Assembly: GCA_021234155.1 (NCBI GenBank)
Contig: JAJEKV010000072.1
Coordinates: forward strand, 3,974,407 to 4,038,406
Source: Isoetes taiwanensis
Lineage: Eukaryota > Streptophyta > Lycopodiopsida > Isoetales > Isoetaceae
Length of the DNA: 64,000 nucleotides
Direction: 5' to 3'
A program made the position numbers and the translations under genes. Each line of letters starts with the position of its first letter. Positions within the stretch are counted from its first letter, which is position 1. The notes below the pieces were generated by a model, which saw nothing but the letters and a program-made list of their open reading frames with translations, ran no database searches and was not told the DNA's origin. Shown in pieces: positions 33,025 through 44,121 of the stretch.

Positions 33025-33200
33025 GCCATAAATGTCATGCCATAAATGCCCTGGTCCATAAATGCACGCCCTAATTGCACATGTCGACTCGCGACGCAGC
33101 AATTAATTCCGGCCGCCAGCCATCATAAACGCATCGTACTACATGCCCTGTCATTAATGCCCTGACATAAATGCGCCTGACATAAATGCACTTGTGATAA
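33025..33200. repeat. CATAAATGCC-type degenerate tandem repeat
   Basis: About eight copies of (CC)ATAAATGC/ATTAATGCCCTG occur in roughly 175 bp. Confidence 0.65.
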
Positions 33201-33649
33201 ATTTAAGCGTGAGAAATGCCCCGCGGCATTAAGGAGGCGGTGAAAAGATAGTACCCGTCCGACAGAAAATTCCCCGTCATAGAGACGGCCTACGGCTGTC
33301 GGAATGTGCCTCGTACAAAATGTACGATGACTGCAACAGGAGAGTCCTTGTAATTATGGTGCTAATAAGAGGACAGTGATTTGAATTTTGAAAAGAAATT
33401 TGCCCACCCATGCCACACTGTTTGGAGCAATTCATTCCAAACAATTTCACAGGGAATTACTAGCTCAGGCGCTCGGGAGATTTCTACAGAGGCGCAAGGG
33501 AGGCGGCTGCTGGCGCTCACCAAAATTTAGCATCTGAACGACATATAAGTGGCCAATACAGGCAAGAACCGCTGTCTACTTTAGGATTTGATATGCATAT
33601 ACAAATTTACTGTTCGAAATCTTTTTCTCGAATCGTTGCATGCCTTTAT

Positions 33650-34030
33650 AGGGTATGTGCATATCTATTCCATCCTACTGTTGCATTGTTCTTGTTTTTG
33701 GGACAGTAGTATTATTCTGCATCATTTCTGGATAGATCACTTACCTTCGATTGCATTGGTCTATTCCATGAATTTTTATATGCTTTTAAAAGGTCTGTAT
33801 AGACTAAATCCATTCTACTATGCATTCTTCTAGTTTTGGGGACAGTAGTATTCTTCTGGACGACTTGTTGCATGAATTTGATCAGTCACTTATCTTCAAT
33901 TGCATTGTTCTATTCCATGAAGTTTTATGCGTTCAATAGGTCTATCTAGAATAATTCCATTCTGTTATATGCCTTTAATAGATCTGTCTACAATAATTCC
34001 ATTCTGCTATATGCCTTCAATAGGTCTGTT
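33650..34030 (+). repeat. Nested tandem repeats
   Basis: Two copies of a unit containing GGGACAGTAGTATT, TTGCATTG and CTATTCCATGAA lie at 33.66-33.79 and 33.80-33.93 kb. They are followed by three copies of a ~55-bp unit with AATAATTCCATTCTG and TATATGCCTT. Confidence 0.7.
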
Positions 34031-34429
34031 GCTTTTGTATGAACTTCCTTGCTGCATAGTTGAAATGCCCGTTGCTGCATAAACGAAATGCATGTTGCTT
34101 GATCATGTTAGAGAACATGCAACATATCGGGATCTTTTTAAATCACTTCATTTTTGGAACAGAAGTTTAGGCAGCATATTGGGAGCTTCCGTCTGTTCAA
34201 CCGGATCGCGGTCGCGATCTAAGGCAGCAGTCTTGCAGTATCTGCCTCTTACTGGACCGTCATTACGTGGCTCTATTGTGGACCATGAGTGCTGAACCAG
34301 ATCGAGGTGGCGATCTAACGCAGCAATTTCCAGGTGTGTTGACTTGACCCACCTTTACATTGACAGATAGTGCTCCATAAAATCGCGACGGCGATTTCTT
34401 ACAGCATTACATTACGTTCTTATGTCAGG

Positions 34430-35158
34430 ATGGAGCAATTGAGGTCTATTTTATTCAATGGGACGAAGGTGGGGGAGGCTCGTCTACACAACTTCACAAA
34501 GCACCATAACTTGCCCTTGCCCGAGGGTTTCGCTGTAGTGTCTGTGGAAGTCATTCTTGATGGGAGCATTCCGTTGCCTTATCCGGAACCCGAGATTTCA
34601 ATACTTGCAGAGTCCAGAGGGAGTTTTATTTTGTGGCCCGAGAGAGATGTGACTGAGCTTGAAGATAACACTGCCGTCTCCACTCCGCCTGCACAGATAA
34701 AAAAGCTGAATTGGTTGTTGTTAGAGGATCCCACGACTCCGTTTGGTTCACTACATCGTCATGGGGGTATTTCTAGGGAAGAACTTGTCGAGAGGAATTG
34801 CACACTTTTGCATGAATGCTGTGATATGCCTTATGGCTTCGGTGTGATCATGTTTACCGATCCTAATCAAGCAGTTGCTGATACTAGATTAGGTGATGAC
34901 TTCCTGGCTGCCACCTTGATGAAGCTATGCCCCATGCCAGAAAGACCGTCAATGAGATGCCAAGCTTGTCCGAGATGCCACGGTTTGCGACTTGGTGAAG
35001 TGGTCGAATGCTTTGGTGTTAGTAGACAATGTTCTTTGTCGACACTCATAAAGACCGCGGAGAGGCAGTCATTGAAGCGTAACCCTATGCCATGCAAATT
35101 GAGGTCGAAAAAGGCACCCAAGAGGATGTGCGTAATGGTGAACCCGGACTCCACGTAA
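34430..35158 (+). CDS. DUF8039-like domain protein, part of a transposon-like gene
   Basis: From the ATG at 34430 there are 242 codons (MEQLRSILFNGTKVGEARLH...). Residues about 20-75 (LPLPEGFAVVSVEVILDGSI, SRGSFILWPERDV) match my memory of DUF8039, a domain found in plant transposon-derived proteins, with the terminal 'gsfIlWp.rdi' signature. Later residues hold ERPSMRCQACPRCHGLRLGE with a CxxC pair, then a basic tail. I chose this start over 34370 because the palindrome and the untranslated-looking sequence lie directly before it. The neighbouring DUF7869-type transposase suggests one transposon. Confidence 0.6.
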   Translation: MEQLRSILFNGTKVGEARLHNFTKHHNLPLPEGFAVVSVEVILDGSIPLPYPEPEISILAESRGSFILWPERDVTELEDNTAVSTPPAQIKKLNWLLLEDPTTPFGSLHRHGGISREELVERNCTLLHECCDMPYGFGVIMFTDPNQAVADTRLGDDFLAATLMKLCPMPERPSMRCQACPRCHGLRLGEVVECFGVSRQCSLSTLIKTAERQSLKRNPMPCKLRSKKAPKRMCVMVNPDST

Positions 35159-35240
35159 AGCTCTTTGTAACCACTAAAGCCCGAGAGAAAGATCACGCGG
35201 CAAAATTTCAATTTTAAACTTCACATCTTCGATTTGTTGC

Positions 35241-37500
35241 ATGAGAAGATGCTGCGCAAACTTCTCAACAGCCGAGATTAGTTGCATGCGTAGTTTCTAT
35301 TGGAACTTGAGTGCTTCAGACAGGACCACATTTGTTTTTAACATGTTAGACGTTTGTTCAGAGAACGGACAGGTCAAGATGCTCATGCTAAATAACAAGC
35401 AGGTTTGTTTGAAAGCATGGCATATAGCCTATGGTATTCCAATGTCCACTTTCTATAAGTGGCGAAGACTTTTCCTTGCTGGTCACAGAGTTGCTGAACA
35501 TGGTAACACGGGCACGAAAAAACCGAGGTCTCACACTCTAGCAGGGAAGGCCGTGCTGTCTATGTACATAGATGAGAACGCTGAGACAATGCCCCACAGA
35601 TCGAAAATCACTACTGAAGGCGTGAGAGAGAATGTGAAGAGGCTCCCCTCTGTCCTAACCAAAAAAGACATTCTTCATGAGGTGAACGCCAATGTGATGG
35701 AGATGACAGGCAAGCACGTCTCTCATTCTTCATTCTCATGTGGGTGGAAGCAAAATCACAACGAGGTTGCAATAGCAAAGAGGATAGCTTTCTCTAAGTG
35801 CAATACGTGTATTGTAATAAAAGAGAAAATGGCTAAGACGAGAGATCCAAGGGAGAGAAGAGAATTGCAGATTGAAAGGAAGGCACACATGACTGCCCAG
35901 ATATCTTGTAGGAGCTTGTACTGGTCATGGAGAGCTCTGTCCCATCGATCACCGGATCAGGCGCTCACTATCATACATGATAAGATGGACCAAAACAAGA
36001 CTATGATTCCAAGACTGGAAAAATTAGCAAAGTCAGTATGGAGAGGTGAATGCTTGAAAGTTAATGTGACTGGTGCACTGATGCATGGCCATGGAATAGG
36101 TGCATTGGGACATTTCTCACTCGACCTGTAGAAGGATGATTCAAACTTTCATGTTGGTTCCTTGAATCATGCTATCAAAACACTGGAGGATACTTCCGAA
36201 GATAATTGGGGCCATTTGAGAGAACAAGATCGGCCTGAGGGCATGTGGGTCAATGCATCCTCGACAGTGCGGGGTTGAGGACAAAAAAAAAGCAATTGCA
36301 CTGGGCAAGACTTTGTAGCACCTCCTAAGCAACCAGCGCACTTTAAGATGTTACCTAGGCGGCTATACCTGCAGCTAGACAATTGCGCTGGGCAGAACAA
36401 GAACAGATATTTGTTTTCTTATCTATCCTATCTTGTGTGGTTGGTTGTTTTTGATCAAATACAGCTTGGCTTCATGATGGTAGGCCACACTCATGATGAC
36501 ATTGATGCACTATTCGGTAACTATTCAACGACTCTTCCGAGAATGTAGCACAAAGGCACCGACACCATACCTTGTTACGGAGGTTCGCGATTGGAAGGGT
36601 TTCGTCGAAGGATACATTCCTGGTAAGAAGGACCGTTTGGTTGGTCACTTGGAGCCGTTATTGTTTAAGTTTTGCATGAATGATGGGTGGCCAGTAATGT
36701 ATTACAAGATGAGACGTGGTCATAGAGAATGGTTGCCAGAGAAGGGTATTCGGATGTGGAAAGCAGATGACAGTGGTTTGCCAAAGATACCGATTGGGTC
36801 GCCCAAGACTGTCAAGCCATATGCAAGCCTCAAGGACATAGAAGCATTGAGGTCGTCCATTGTGAAGTACATAGTGCATTGGGCTAATATCTCCAGGGCT
36901 GGTGTGAACTCGTGGTCCAATACCTACATGAACGAGGTCATAGACTACTGGTGCGAAGTGATGCGTGTGCTAGGTGAAGTACCCCTGGGCAATGCAGAAA
37001 TTCAGAACTTCTGGCCTCGAACAAGGCAAGTTGTGCTTGACGAGCCTGAATCTATTCAAGTCGATCAATATGACGCTTCAACTGCCTTCGTTGGACCTGC
37101 TAAGGATAAACCCAAGAATGTAGTGGAAATATTCGATCCATACCAAGATGTACAGAAAGGTATGTTTCTGCTTGTAAGACTGGCGGATGCATGTCCTACA
37201 TGGGTAGCCTATGCAGAGGAGGATCCTATACAGGACCCCACTGCCCCTCATTATAATGAGGTTTTTGTGTCTTGGTGGGAGCCGGTGGCTAGGAAAGGTA
37301 CCACATACGCTCAACAGTATCGGGACTGCTGGCATAAAAAGTGGATGCCGAATCCTAATGATAGACCACGTTATCAGCCTCTCAAAACGATAGACTATGC
37401 TTGGTTAGTTGAACCGAAGCCATTATTGGTTGTGATCGTAGGAATCCAGGTGCAGGAACTATTGGCTAAAGAGGCCTCCGAGGATGGAGATGAAACTTGA
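35241..37500 (+). pseudogene. DUF7869-type putative transposase
   Basis: Three frames (35241-36131, 36132-36344 and 36348-37500) make one protein broken by a TAG near 36129, an indel in an A-run near 36285 and another at about 36540. The N-terminal part has an HTH-like region (AWHIAYGIPMSTFYKWRRLF). The centre reads FHVGSLNHAIKTLE, then LYLQLDNCAGQNKNRYLFSY and QLGFMMVGHTHDDIDALFGN, the DUF7869 signature in which QLDN and GHTHDDID provide Asp/His residues suggestive of a DDE-type RNase H-fold nuclease (inference). The C-terminal part is conserved-looking (WNEWLPEKGI-like region, FVSWWEPVARKG). It is likely a DNA transposon gene, but I found no terminal inverted repeats. Confidence 0.8.
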
Positions 37501-37632
37501 GTCTTTAAGGTACATTAGAGTAGTCAATTTTTATTGCTCTCTGCTTTTTTCAGATTAATACAAGTGCTCTTATGCATTACTATATCTTATATTCCAGAAC
37601 ATCACTACAATATACACTGTTAAACAAGTGAT

Positions 37633-37875
37633 TCAGTCTTCATCAACATCTGCTGGAGTGATCCCTGATATTTCATAGCTATTGCGCTCGGGAAGCCAAA
37701 TGAGGTGGATCATAACATGAATTAGCCCAGGTCAACGAATCTCAGCACCATTAGCTTTGGATTGCAGGTAGGGATCAAGAAGAATACCCCTATCTTGGCA
37801 ACCGACAAGATCATTGTAGCTCATTGAGCACTTGATCACCTCGATGTGGTGCACAGAAGAAGGCGAGTAATCCAT
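37633..37875 (-). pseudogene. Small tandem gene, copy 1
   Basis: The ATG at 37875 is followed by DYSPSSVHHIEVIKCSMSYN, then DLVGCQDRGILLDPYLQSKA. An in-frame TGA at 37732-37734 is followed by a continuing homologous frame, MIHLIWLPERNSYEI, to a stop at 37633, 81 codons in all. It pairs with the copy at 38278-38519: CxMSYxDL...RG..LDP.LQ.KA and the C-terminal VD-E-D are shared. A TATA box (37911-37920, minus) lies ~36 bp upstream. The family is unknown. Confidence 0.6.
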
Positions 37876-37910
37876 GGGAGATGAATGACCTCTAGCCCCG
37901 AATGGAGCTG

Positions 37911-37920
37911 TTTTTATAGT
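37911..37920 (-). promoter_or_regulatory. TATA box of small gene copy 1
   Basis: ACTATAAAAA on the minus strand, about 36 bp before the ATG. The same context (ACTATAAAAGC) occurs at 38555-38564 before copy 2. Confidence 0.6.
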
Positions 37921-38277
37921 GAAGAAAAATTATTGATGTGAATTATTGGGGTAGACTGTAGCGCCATTATTGAGCGTGTACAAGAGTCATGTACACGTAC
38001 AAATATAATGCATATTTTGTATGGATATGTGTATCATGTGAGAACATGATTTGTATCTTGGATTTTAGTAAGGTAAAAGTATTTGTGCTTGAGTAATTTA
38101 GGTGTGATTGAAATTAGGGACTGCTTGCAGAACAAGTGGAGGTCGAAGAGCACACCGTTACAAATTACTCAGGTTCGATACATCAAATAATATTCATTAT
38201 GCTTATACATCCTTACGTACTTCAGAAGTGCTCATATCATTATTATATCCTTAACAGGTACACAAGTCATCACTGAT

Positions 38278-38519
38278 TCACTCATCATCAACACCTGCTG
38301 AGGTGATGGCATTCAGCTCATAGATCTCCTGATCAGGAAGCCAATAAAGGTGGATCACAACACGAGTGAGCTTTCTGCAACACTCGCAGGACCATCTGCT
38401 TTGAATTGCAGCCATGGATCAAGTTTGACACCCTTTCTCACGCATTCACACAAATCACTGTAGCTCATGTAGCACTTGATGGTTTGGATGTGCTCCGGAC
38501 GATCAGGCAAGGAAGCCAT
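38278..38519 (-). pseudogene. Small tandem gene, copy 2
   Basis: The ATG at 38519 is followed by ASLPDRPEHIQTIKCYMSYS, then DLCECVRKGVKLDPWLQFKA. It runs about 80 codons, with one base missing near 38.37 kb relative to copy 1. After that the frame reads VVIHLYWLPDQEIYELNAIT and ends VDDE. No stop precedes the indel, so if the indel is technical this copy is intact. Shared promoter-proximal sequence (TATA, CCCCGAATGGAGCTG) suggests a recent duplication of ~640 bp. It could be a component of the neighbouring transposon. Confidence 0.6.
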
Positions 38520-38554
38520 GGGAGATGTATGACCTCTAGCCCCGAATGGAGCTG

Positions 38555-38564
38555 CTTTTATAGT
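38555..38564 (-). promoter_or_regulatory. TATA box of small gene copy 2
   Basis: CACTATAAAAG on the minus strand, 36-45 bp before the ATG at 38519, in the conserved flank shared with copy 1. Confidence 0.6.
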
Positions 38565-38668
38565 GAAGTAAAATTATTGATGTGAATTATTGGTAGCTCT
38601 ATTATTGAGCGTGTACAAGTATCATGTACACGTACAAGTATAATGCATAATTTGTATGGATGTTTGTA

Positions 38669-39157
38669 TCATGTGACCTCACGTATCTTGGCCTCGAGAA
38701 GTAGGTGAAAGTATTGGTGCTTGAGCAAATTAGGTGTGCTTGAAATTCTCAAAATTGCGTTATTCTCTCCAATTAATGAAATCATGCTTAGTTGTTGGTT
38801 AGGTGTAATCAACCCCTCATATCGTGCACGGATAGGTGAAAATGCAGGGCAGTTCAAAAGAGTGTGGCACTCATCTTTAATAGCTCCCAACTAGGAGCAT
38901 TGACAGACCATGTTTTCTCGCTCTTCCCAGGCCCATCTGCCTGTTCTGAGGTTGCGCTCCTGTGTGCGAATGGACGCAATCGCTCTACATTTTTTCATGG
39001 GTAATTGTCTTAACATATACTTTTGTGTTATCGGGCCAGAAAAGATATGGATAGCATGCAAAGAAGAAGGAAGTTGATGTTGTTCTGCCTTTCTGGCAAT
39101 GGTTTGAGCAATGTCAAGAAAATAGACCGCTGCAAATAAACTATTCAAAGAATTCAA
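38669..39157 (-). mobile_element. LINE C-terminal relic
   Basis: Frames 38891-39157 and 38669-38890 read KKCRAIASIRTQERNLRTGR, then IKDECHTLLNCPAFSPIRAR. This is the 'tGRw..i..e.R.C...v.DE.Hfll.Cp.f...R' terminus of CR1/RTE/I-type reverse transcriptases. It overlaps the end of the tandem duplication. Confidence 0.75.
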
Positions 39158-41544
39158 AGCAAGTTGGAAAGAGTAAAAAGAAAAAGACTTGGAGGTTTAG
39201 AGGACTCAGAAAGAGCTTGAGTATTTATGGCCCATCTTTAGAAAATAGAAGTAGGACAGGCTTAGGACAAAGGTAGGGTAGGCTGAATAAATGAAAGCTA
39301 ATCTCTTATGAAAAAGGTCGTAATGTTCTCTTTGAATTTACATGCAACCTTATTTGTACTGAAATTATTGAGACTAAAGTTCTCGAATATATATTCTTTT
39401 CATATGTTCTAAGTAGAGTTTGTATGGTTCTACTTAAAATGTAGAGGTAGTAGAGATAGAGTTGTCTCCGTCATGCAAATCTTGAACACTTGCTAAGCAT
39501 GATGCAGAAAGTGGTCATGATCATTGTAAAGTTAGTGGCGGAAGGACCCACTTCAGCCATGTACAGTAGTGGGGGCAGTGCCCATCTGGGTGTGTCCCAT
39601 AAGTTTCAGCTTCTCGTGGACTTTAAAATTGGACCTATTTATCTATTATCTATTATAAGCTAAACATTCATGTAATTAACCTAACGCAGATCATACTTTG
39701 TGATAATAATTGGCAAATGATGATCCATACCATGTTCCAATTAAATTGTCTTTCATTTAAAAAAAAAAAAGGGGGATCTTGTATTCAAACTAGGTTAAAA
39801 CAATATGTTTTGCTTTGGAACATTCACCACTATAGACTGTTAGAGAAAAAATAGGTTGCACAATAGATATTTAGGTGTCTTTCTTACAAATGAATTCTTG
39901 AGTAAAACAGATATTTACTAGAGAAGATGTGGAAGCAAAATGCAATGGGTAATCAAGAAAATCATCTTGTGGTGTTATATGGCTTACAATTGCTCCAGAA
40001 GATGTGGAAGCAAAATGCACTGGGTATTCAAGAAAAAAAAAACCGTCTTGTGGTGTTATGTGGTATGACGCTATAAATGCATTGACAATAGAAGGAAGGA
40101 AGGAAGGAAGAAACTTTTAACGTCCACGGAGCCCAATCGGGCTATGGGACCACAAGTATTAGATTCTATTTTGCAAGTCCCTTACCAAACATGGGCCGAA
40201 GCCCTTTCAAACACAATAAAACATAATCACCCCCAAAAATATTAGGCCCGGTTAAAACCAACTCTATCAAAAACAACTTTGCCGGGATGACTACATATCC
40301 AAAATCCAAAGGGAGGCTTGCTTGCAAAACAACAAGCAAAATCCAACAAACAAAATCTCACCAAACGCCCGAAAAATTCTCATGTCATATAATAAACTAC
40401 AATTATTATGCATGTGGGCGAGGGAATCCAACCCCTTCCAAGAACCCACGCGACGCTAAGTCTCCATCTTCTCACTAAAACCCAAAATAGATGGGACAAT
40501 CAAAGATCCACCACCAATTGTGCATAATTGGGGAGCTCGATCAAACCACTAGACCATAAGGCCAATCACCGTGAACATACCCAATTCCCTAAACCCACAG
40601 GCGGCTACTGCCCCCGCCTGGAAAGGAAGGTGACCACCCCGAGGGCACCGTCCATGTTGAATTGCGAACTGCCCTTTGTAATTTCCTAAGCCCTCAATAG
40701 GCCCGAACACCATAACCCAAGCCGCAGGGGAAGGCGGCGCCGTGAGAAAGTTTATACGAAGGCTCGGGGAAGTCGGTCGGGGAGGTGCCTCCACACACTC
40801 CCAACACGCCACCCATCAGGTGCACCTCCCAGGCGCCACCCTTCACACACACACGCCGACGCCGGGCAGCCCACACACACACAACCAGGCATCATCGTTG
40901 CAAAGCGCCAGGTCGGCGCTCAGGCAGGCGAGAGGAGCAAGGTGAAATACTTATTCGTAATGAATGCATTGCCAATAAAGCAAGGACAAATTACTTATTA
41001 GGAATAAGACATTACAAAATACACCCCACAAGCCCACAAGTTGGTTGGGACAATCATATAAAGCAACACCCACCACCAATTGTGCATAGATAGGTCGGAT
41101 TTGAAAGGTTAGTATTATTTTTCCTAGTGCAAAATAAAAGAACAAAATTTCAACTTCGGCATGCTCAAAGAGGAAGGTGCATATGCAACAAAATGAACAT
41201 AGATTTCATCAATGAAACCGATGTGGTTGCACATGGTCTTGTATAATCAATATTGATATGTCGTTTGTAGATGTGCAGTTGTTATGCCAAGTTAGCCACG
41301 ATTATCCTATATATAATTTTTTTCATTACCAATATATAAAGAAAATTCCATCCAATCAATTACCACTGAAGCATATGTGGAGTGAAGAAGCCTCCAAAAA
41401 TCCATATCATGTTCTCCCGCAAGCATTTAAAAGAAATACAGCAATATTCAGATCACCTAGTAGCATCAAGCTATACATTTTGATGTTGCATCTGAATACA
41501 AGTTGATAAAAATCTTCATGCATCTACTTCTTTAGGCACAACTT
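39158..41544. other. Gene-poor region
   Basis: I see no gene. There is a direct repeat at 39922-40065 (two copies of GAAGATGTGGAAGCAAAATG...), a GGAA-type microsatellite near 40095 and a CA-rich tract near 40850. Confidence 0.5.
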
Positions 41545-41715
41545 TCATAGAGCTTGACTTTGTAGGCTGAGTATAATTTCCTTTTTCCTTAAATGCTGTG
41601 TAAAATGTTGTTTGCAATAAAGAATGCCCTCCAAAGCTACATAGTTTGAAGGATTGATTATGCAACCATCTGGGTACATTTGAAATAGGCTTTGTGATAA
41701 GCTAGACCTTCGACA
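41530..41715 (-). pseudogene. LIM gene exon 4 (second LIM domain, C-terminus)
   Basis: Fragments in three frames make AYHKAYFKCT + DGCIINPSNYVALEGILYCK + FKEKGNYTQPTKSSSMK, the second half of LIM domain 2 plus the tail of plant WLIM-type actin-binding proteins. The ligand Cys in 'HKACFKC' is Tyr, and two frameshifts are needed. I call it decayed. Confidence 0.75.
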
Positions 41716-41759
41716 CTCACCTGCCGCATAACCAGAAAGAAAAATCAACAATTGCAATT

Positions 41760-42040
41760 ATAAGCTTTATGATATAGCACTCCATAGTTGAAAAACACTT
41801 CTGCTGCTGACTTAGCATTAGATATTGTGCATATCTTCAATAAAGTATGACTTCCAGGAAATAAACCATTGAATATTATGAGCTTCACATAAACGTCTAG
41901 AGGCAACTGTGCTTGCTGTTGTATACTGTCAATGAGCTTATCTGCAATGACTCTCTCACAGACTCCAAGTATTGTGACTCAGCTTTATGTACAGTATAGA
42001 CATTATGTGCTTATATATCCCAAAAAAGTTAATGTCTTCC
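41760..42040 (-). other. Unexplained open stretch inside the LIM gene's last intron
   Basis: The minus strand reads LIDSIQQQAQLPLDVYVKLI and SAAEVFFNYGVLYHKAYN, faintly PPR-like but not convincing. It is perhaps foreign sequence in the intron. Confidence 0.2.
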
Positions 42041-42059
42041 AATGTTTGAAACAATGCGT

Positions 42060-42180
42060 AATGTTTGATTACCTTCTCAAGAGGATACACTGTTTTTGAA
42101 CATGTCACACTTATCTTGAGTGCCAGAGAAAAGGCAAGTAAATTTTGCCACGGGTGGTCTTGCTGGCCTGGCAATAAACT
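42060..42180 (-). pseudogene. LIM gene exon 3 (start of second LIM domain)
   Basis: On the minus strand one frame reads ARPARPPVAKFTCLFSGTQD + KC. After a 2-base deletion the next frame reads VTCSKTVYPLEKV. Both halves match the linker and first zinc-binding half of LIM domain 2 in WLIM proteins. The start follows an ATGCAG acceptor. Confidence 0.8.
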
Positions 42181-42400
42181 GCATATACCATAACAGCTTA
42201 CCATCTAAAATATTTTTATGTTAGCAACGAACATAAAGTATAGACAATGACTAAAACCGAAGCTGACTCCTGCAATTTAATTGGTGATTTAAAGCTTGCA
42301 GTTGAAACCAAAGAACAACAGAAAAAGAACTTAGGAGGGAACTTCATTTTCTTTTAAGATACACGTAGTTATCATTAGACAAAATCAAACATATACGTAC

Positions 42401-42500
42401 GAGTCTCAAAAGTTTTATCAAAGCTTCCTGTTTGTTTGAACTTTTGTTCTAAATGAGGCTTGCAATAAAGTACACCTTCCATTGAAGCATAGTTGCTGAG
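42401..42500 (-). CDS. LIM gene exon 2 (rest of first LIM domain)
   Basis: The exon is 100 bp, with acceptor CTGCAG before 42500 and donor GTACGT after 42401. It encodes LSNYASMEGVLYCKPHLEQK with FKQTGSFDKTFET and needs no correction. Confidence 0.85.
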
Positions 42501-42813
42501 CTGCAGTGCCAGGAAAAGAAAGATAAGTAAAACATAAGAACGCCATGTCATGCAGCTGCAGAAAAATGAAAGAGATATTGGTATATGTTCTACATTATTA
42601 TCTAAAATTCAAGAGCACATGTCAAATCAACCCAAGCTAGCAATGGGGCAAGAAAAGGAAAACACAACGAAACATATAGAGGCAAGGAAATATTTATAAT
42701 CCTAGTGGATACTAAATGTTGTACGTGACATACATAAAATTTAGCAACCAAAAGACCGAAAAGCTACTGAATTGCTAAGACTCTCGCTGAACTCAGTAAG
42801 GCTTGAGAAATAC

Positions 42814-42948
42814 CTTAAGTGTTCCTTTACAATGACTGCATCGAAAGCAAGATTTGTGATAAACAACTTCGTCAGCAGTAAGTTGATCAACCAAATAAAC
42901 AGTTTTACCGCATGCCTTGCATTTCTGCTGGGTTCCGAGGAAAGACAT
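42814..42948 (-). CDS. LIM-domain protein (WLIM/CRP type), exon 1
   Basis: The ATG is at 42948 and the donor GT immediately follows 42814. The 45 codons encode MSFLGTQQKCKACGKTVYLV, then ADEVVYHKSCFRCSHCKGTL, the zinc-binding first half of LIM domain 1. Plant WLIM proteins have two LIM domains, bundle actin filaments and shuttle to the nucleus (family knowledge). Exons 1 and 2 look intact, but exons 3 and 4 are frameshifted, so the gene as written is a pseudogene or carries assembly errors. I prefer this ATG to an upstream one because it gives the family's usual MSF start. Confidence 0.9.
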
Positions 42949-43002
42949 AGTGCCCGCTATCTGTTCCACGCTATCGATGCCCAACAATGCAAGACAGATT
43001 CA

Positions 43003-43011
43003 CTTTTATAA
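43003..43011 (-). promoter_or_regulatory. Possible TATA box of the LIM gene
   Basis: CTTATAAAAGTG on the minus strand about 58 bp before the ATG. Confidence 0.5.
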
Positions 43012-43029
43012 GGCTGGGTTAACGCACCA

Positions 43030-44112
43030 TATTGCAGCTTTGGATCCCAGCAAAGCCCAAAGCCGGCCTGAAAGTACACATGATTTCAACAATCAGGCTA
43101 TCAATTCTAATTATTTGAGCAGAAAAAAGATTACCCACAAATCTTATGAAGCAGCGTATTCAACCGCTTCAAAACAAGCTATCAATCTCGCGCCGGAACA
43201 GATTAATGCTGTGAGGTGAAGAACCAACAGTGTGAATTAAACGCGATGTCTTGTATACCGGACAATCTAAATATCCGAAGGGTAACAGGTCGCCTAAAGT
43301 AGTGGACTGCCGGCTAAAAGAGTGTGCTGGAGCCCGCTACGTGGTAAGAACGTCTGGGATGCCCCGCACGAGCTGGCAGGTGAGATCGTGCCCCTTAATA
43401 TGGAAAAGTTGTATTTTATGTATTTTCGTATCCAAAGGCATTAAAGAGTCTGGCATTTTGGTTAAGTATTTATGGAACAGAATTGGTGACTACCAGTTCA
43501 TTTAACAGGATACGGTAAAAGTATAATACCGAGGGCGTACGTATGTATGCCGTATAGGTGAGGTGGGGTCCTGCCTTGCTGCCCAAGGGGTCCGGGCACG
43601 TCGGACATGCCATGTGCTGAAAAGGCTGCTCTAAGGACAAAAAATTCAACCCTTTGTCACCGACAACTACTATGATAGGTTATTTTAACCTCCCTATCAA
43701 AAGACAAAGTACATGTTCAGCTTTTGCAGGAATAGAGTAAAGCTCACTTTCACCTCATATGCTCAGAAATAGCTTGGAAGAATAGGACAAATGATCTACA
43801 TTAGTATATTTTGTACATCTCTCTTATTTTAAGGGCTTAAGATAGTTCTACCCTAGTTGAGGATTAGAGAGAAAATCTGGATTGCATTGCAAAAGGGACC
43901 ATTGAACCACTACATGTTGGCTATACCTCAAGATGACTCTCTACTTTGGTTCAAATCTTCATTGCCATCTGCTAGGATCATGTTCGCTAAAATCAAAGAA
44001 AAGATTACGTCCACTGTAACTATGAATATGCCCACCAACTGCTAAGATTTTCAATGAACCCCTATTTTGATATTATGTCTAAAAGGATCGCTTATTTCAG
44101 ATCAATGCCATG
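43030..44112. other. No gene recognised
   Basis: Short frames only; nothing supported. Confidence 0.4.
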
Positions 44113-44121
44113 AATCTTAAC

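Larger units (their letters stand above)
32454..34369. other. Intergenic or intronic region with palindromes and tandem repeats
   Basis: There is no convincing gene. It contains palindrome family B (32474-32495, 32539-32554, 32618-32642, 32733-32770, 32807-32820, 34204-34219). It also contains repeats of CATAAATGCCCTG-like units (33025-33200) and tandem repeats of 55 and ~185 bp at 33.65-34.03 kb. Confidence 0.55.
37590..38750. repeat. ~640-bp tandem direct duplication
   Basis: 37590-38120 and 38220-38750 are homologous throughout, including coding part, TATA and upstream sequence such as TTATTGAGCGTGTACAAG. Confidence 0.75.

Noticed and set aside
41760-42040. PPR repeat inside the LIM intron
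   Set aside because: Only a vague resemblance; no repeated 35-residue pattern.
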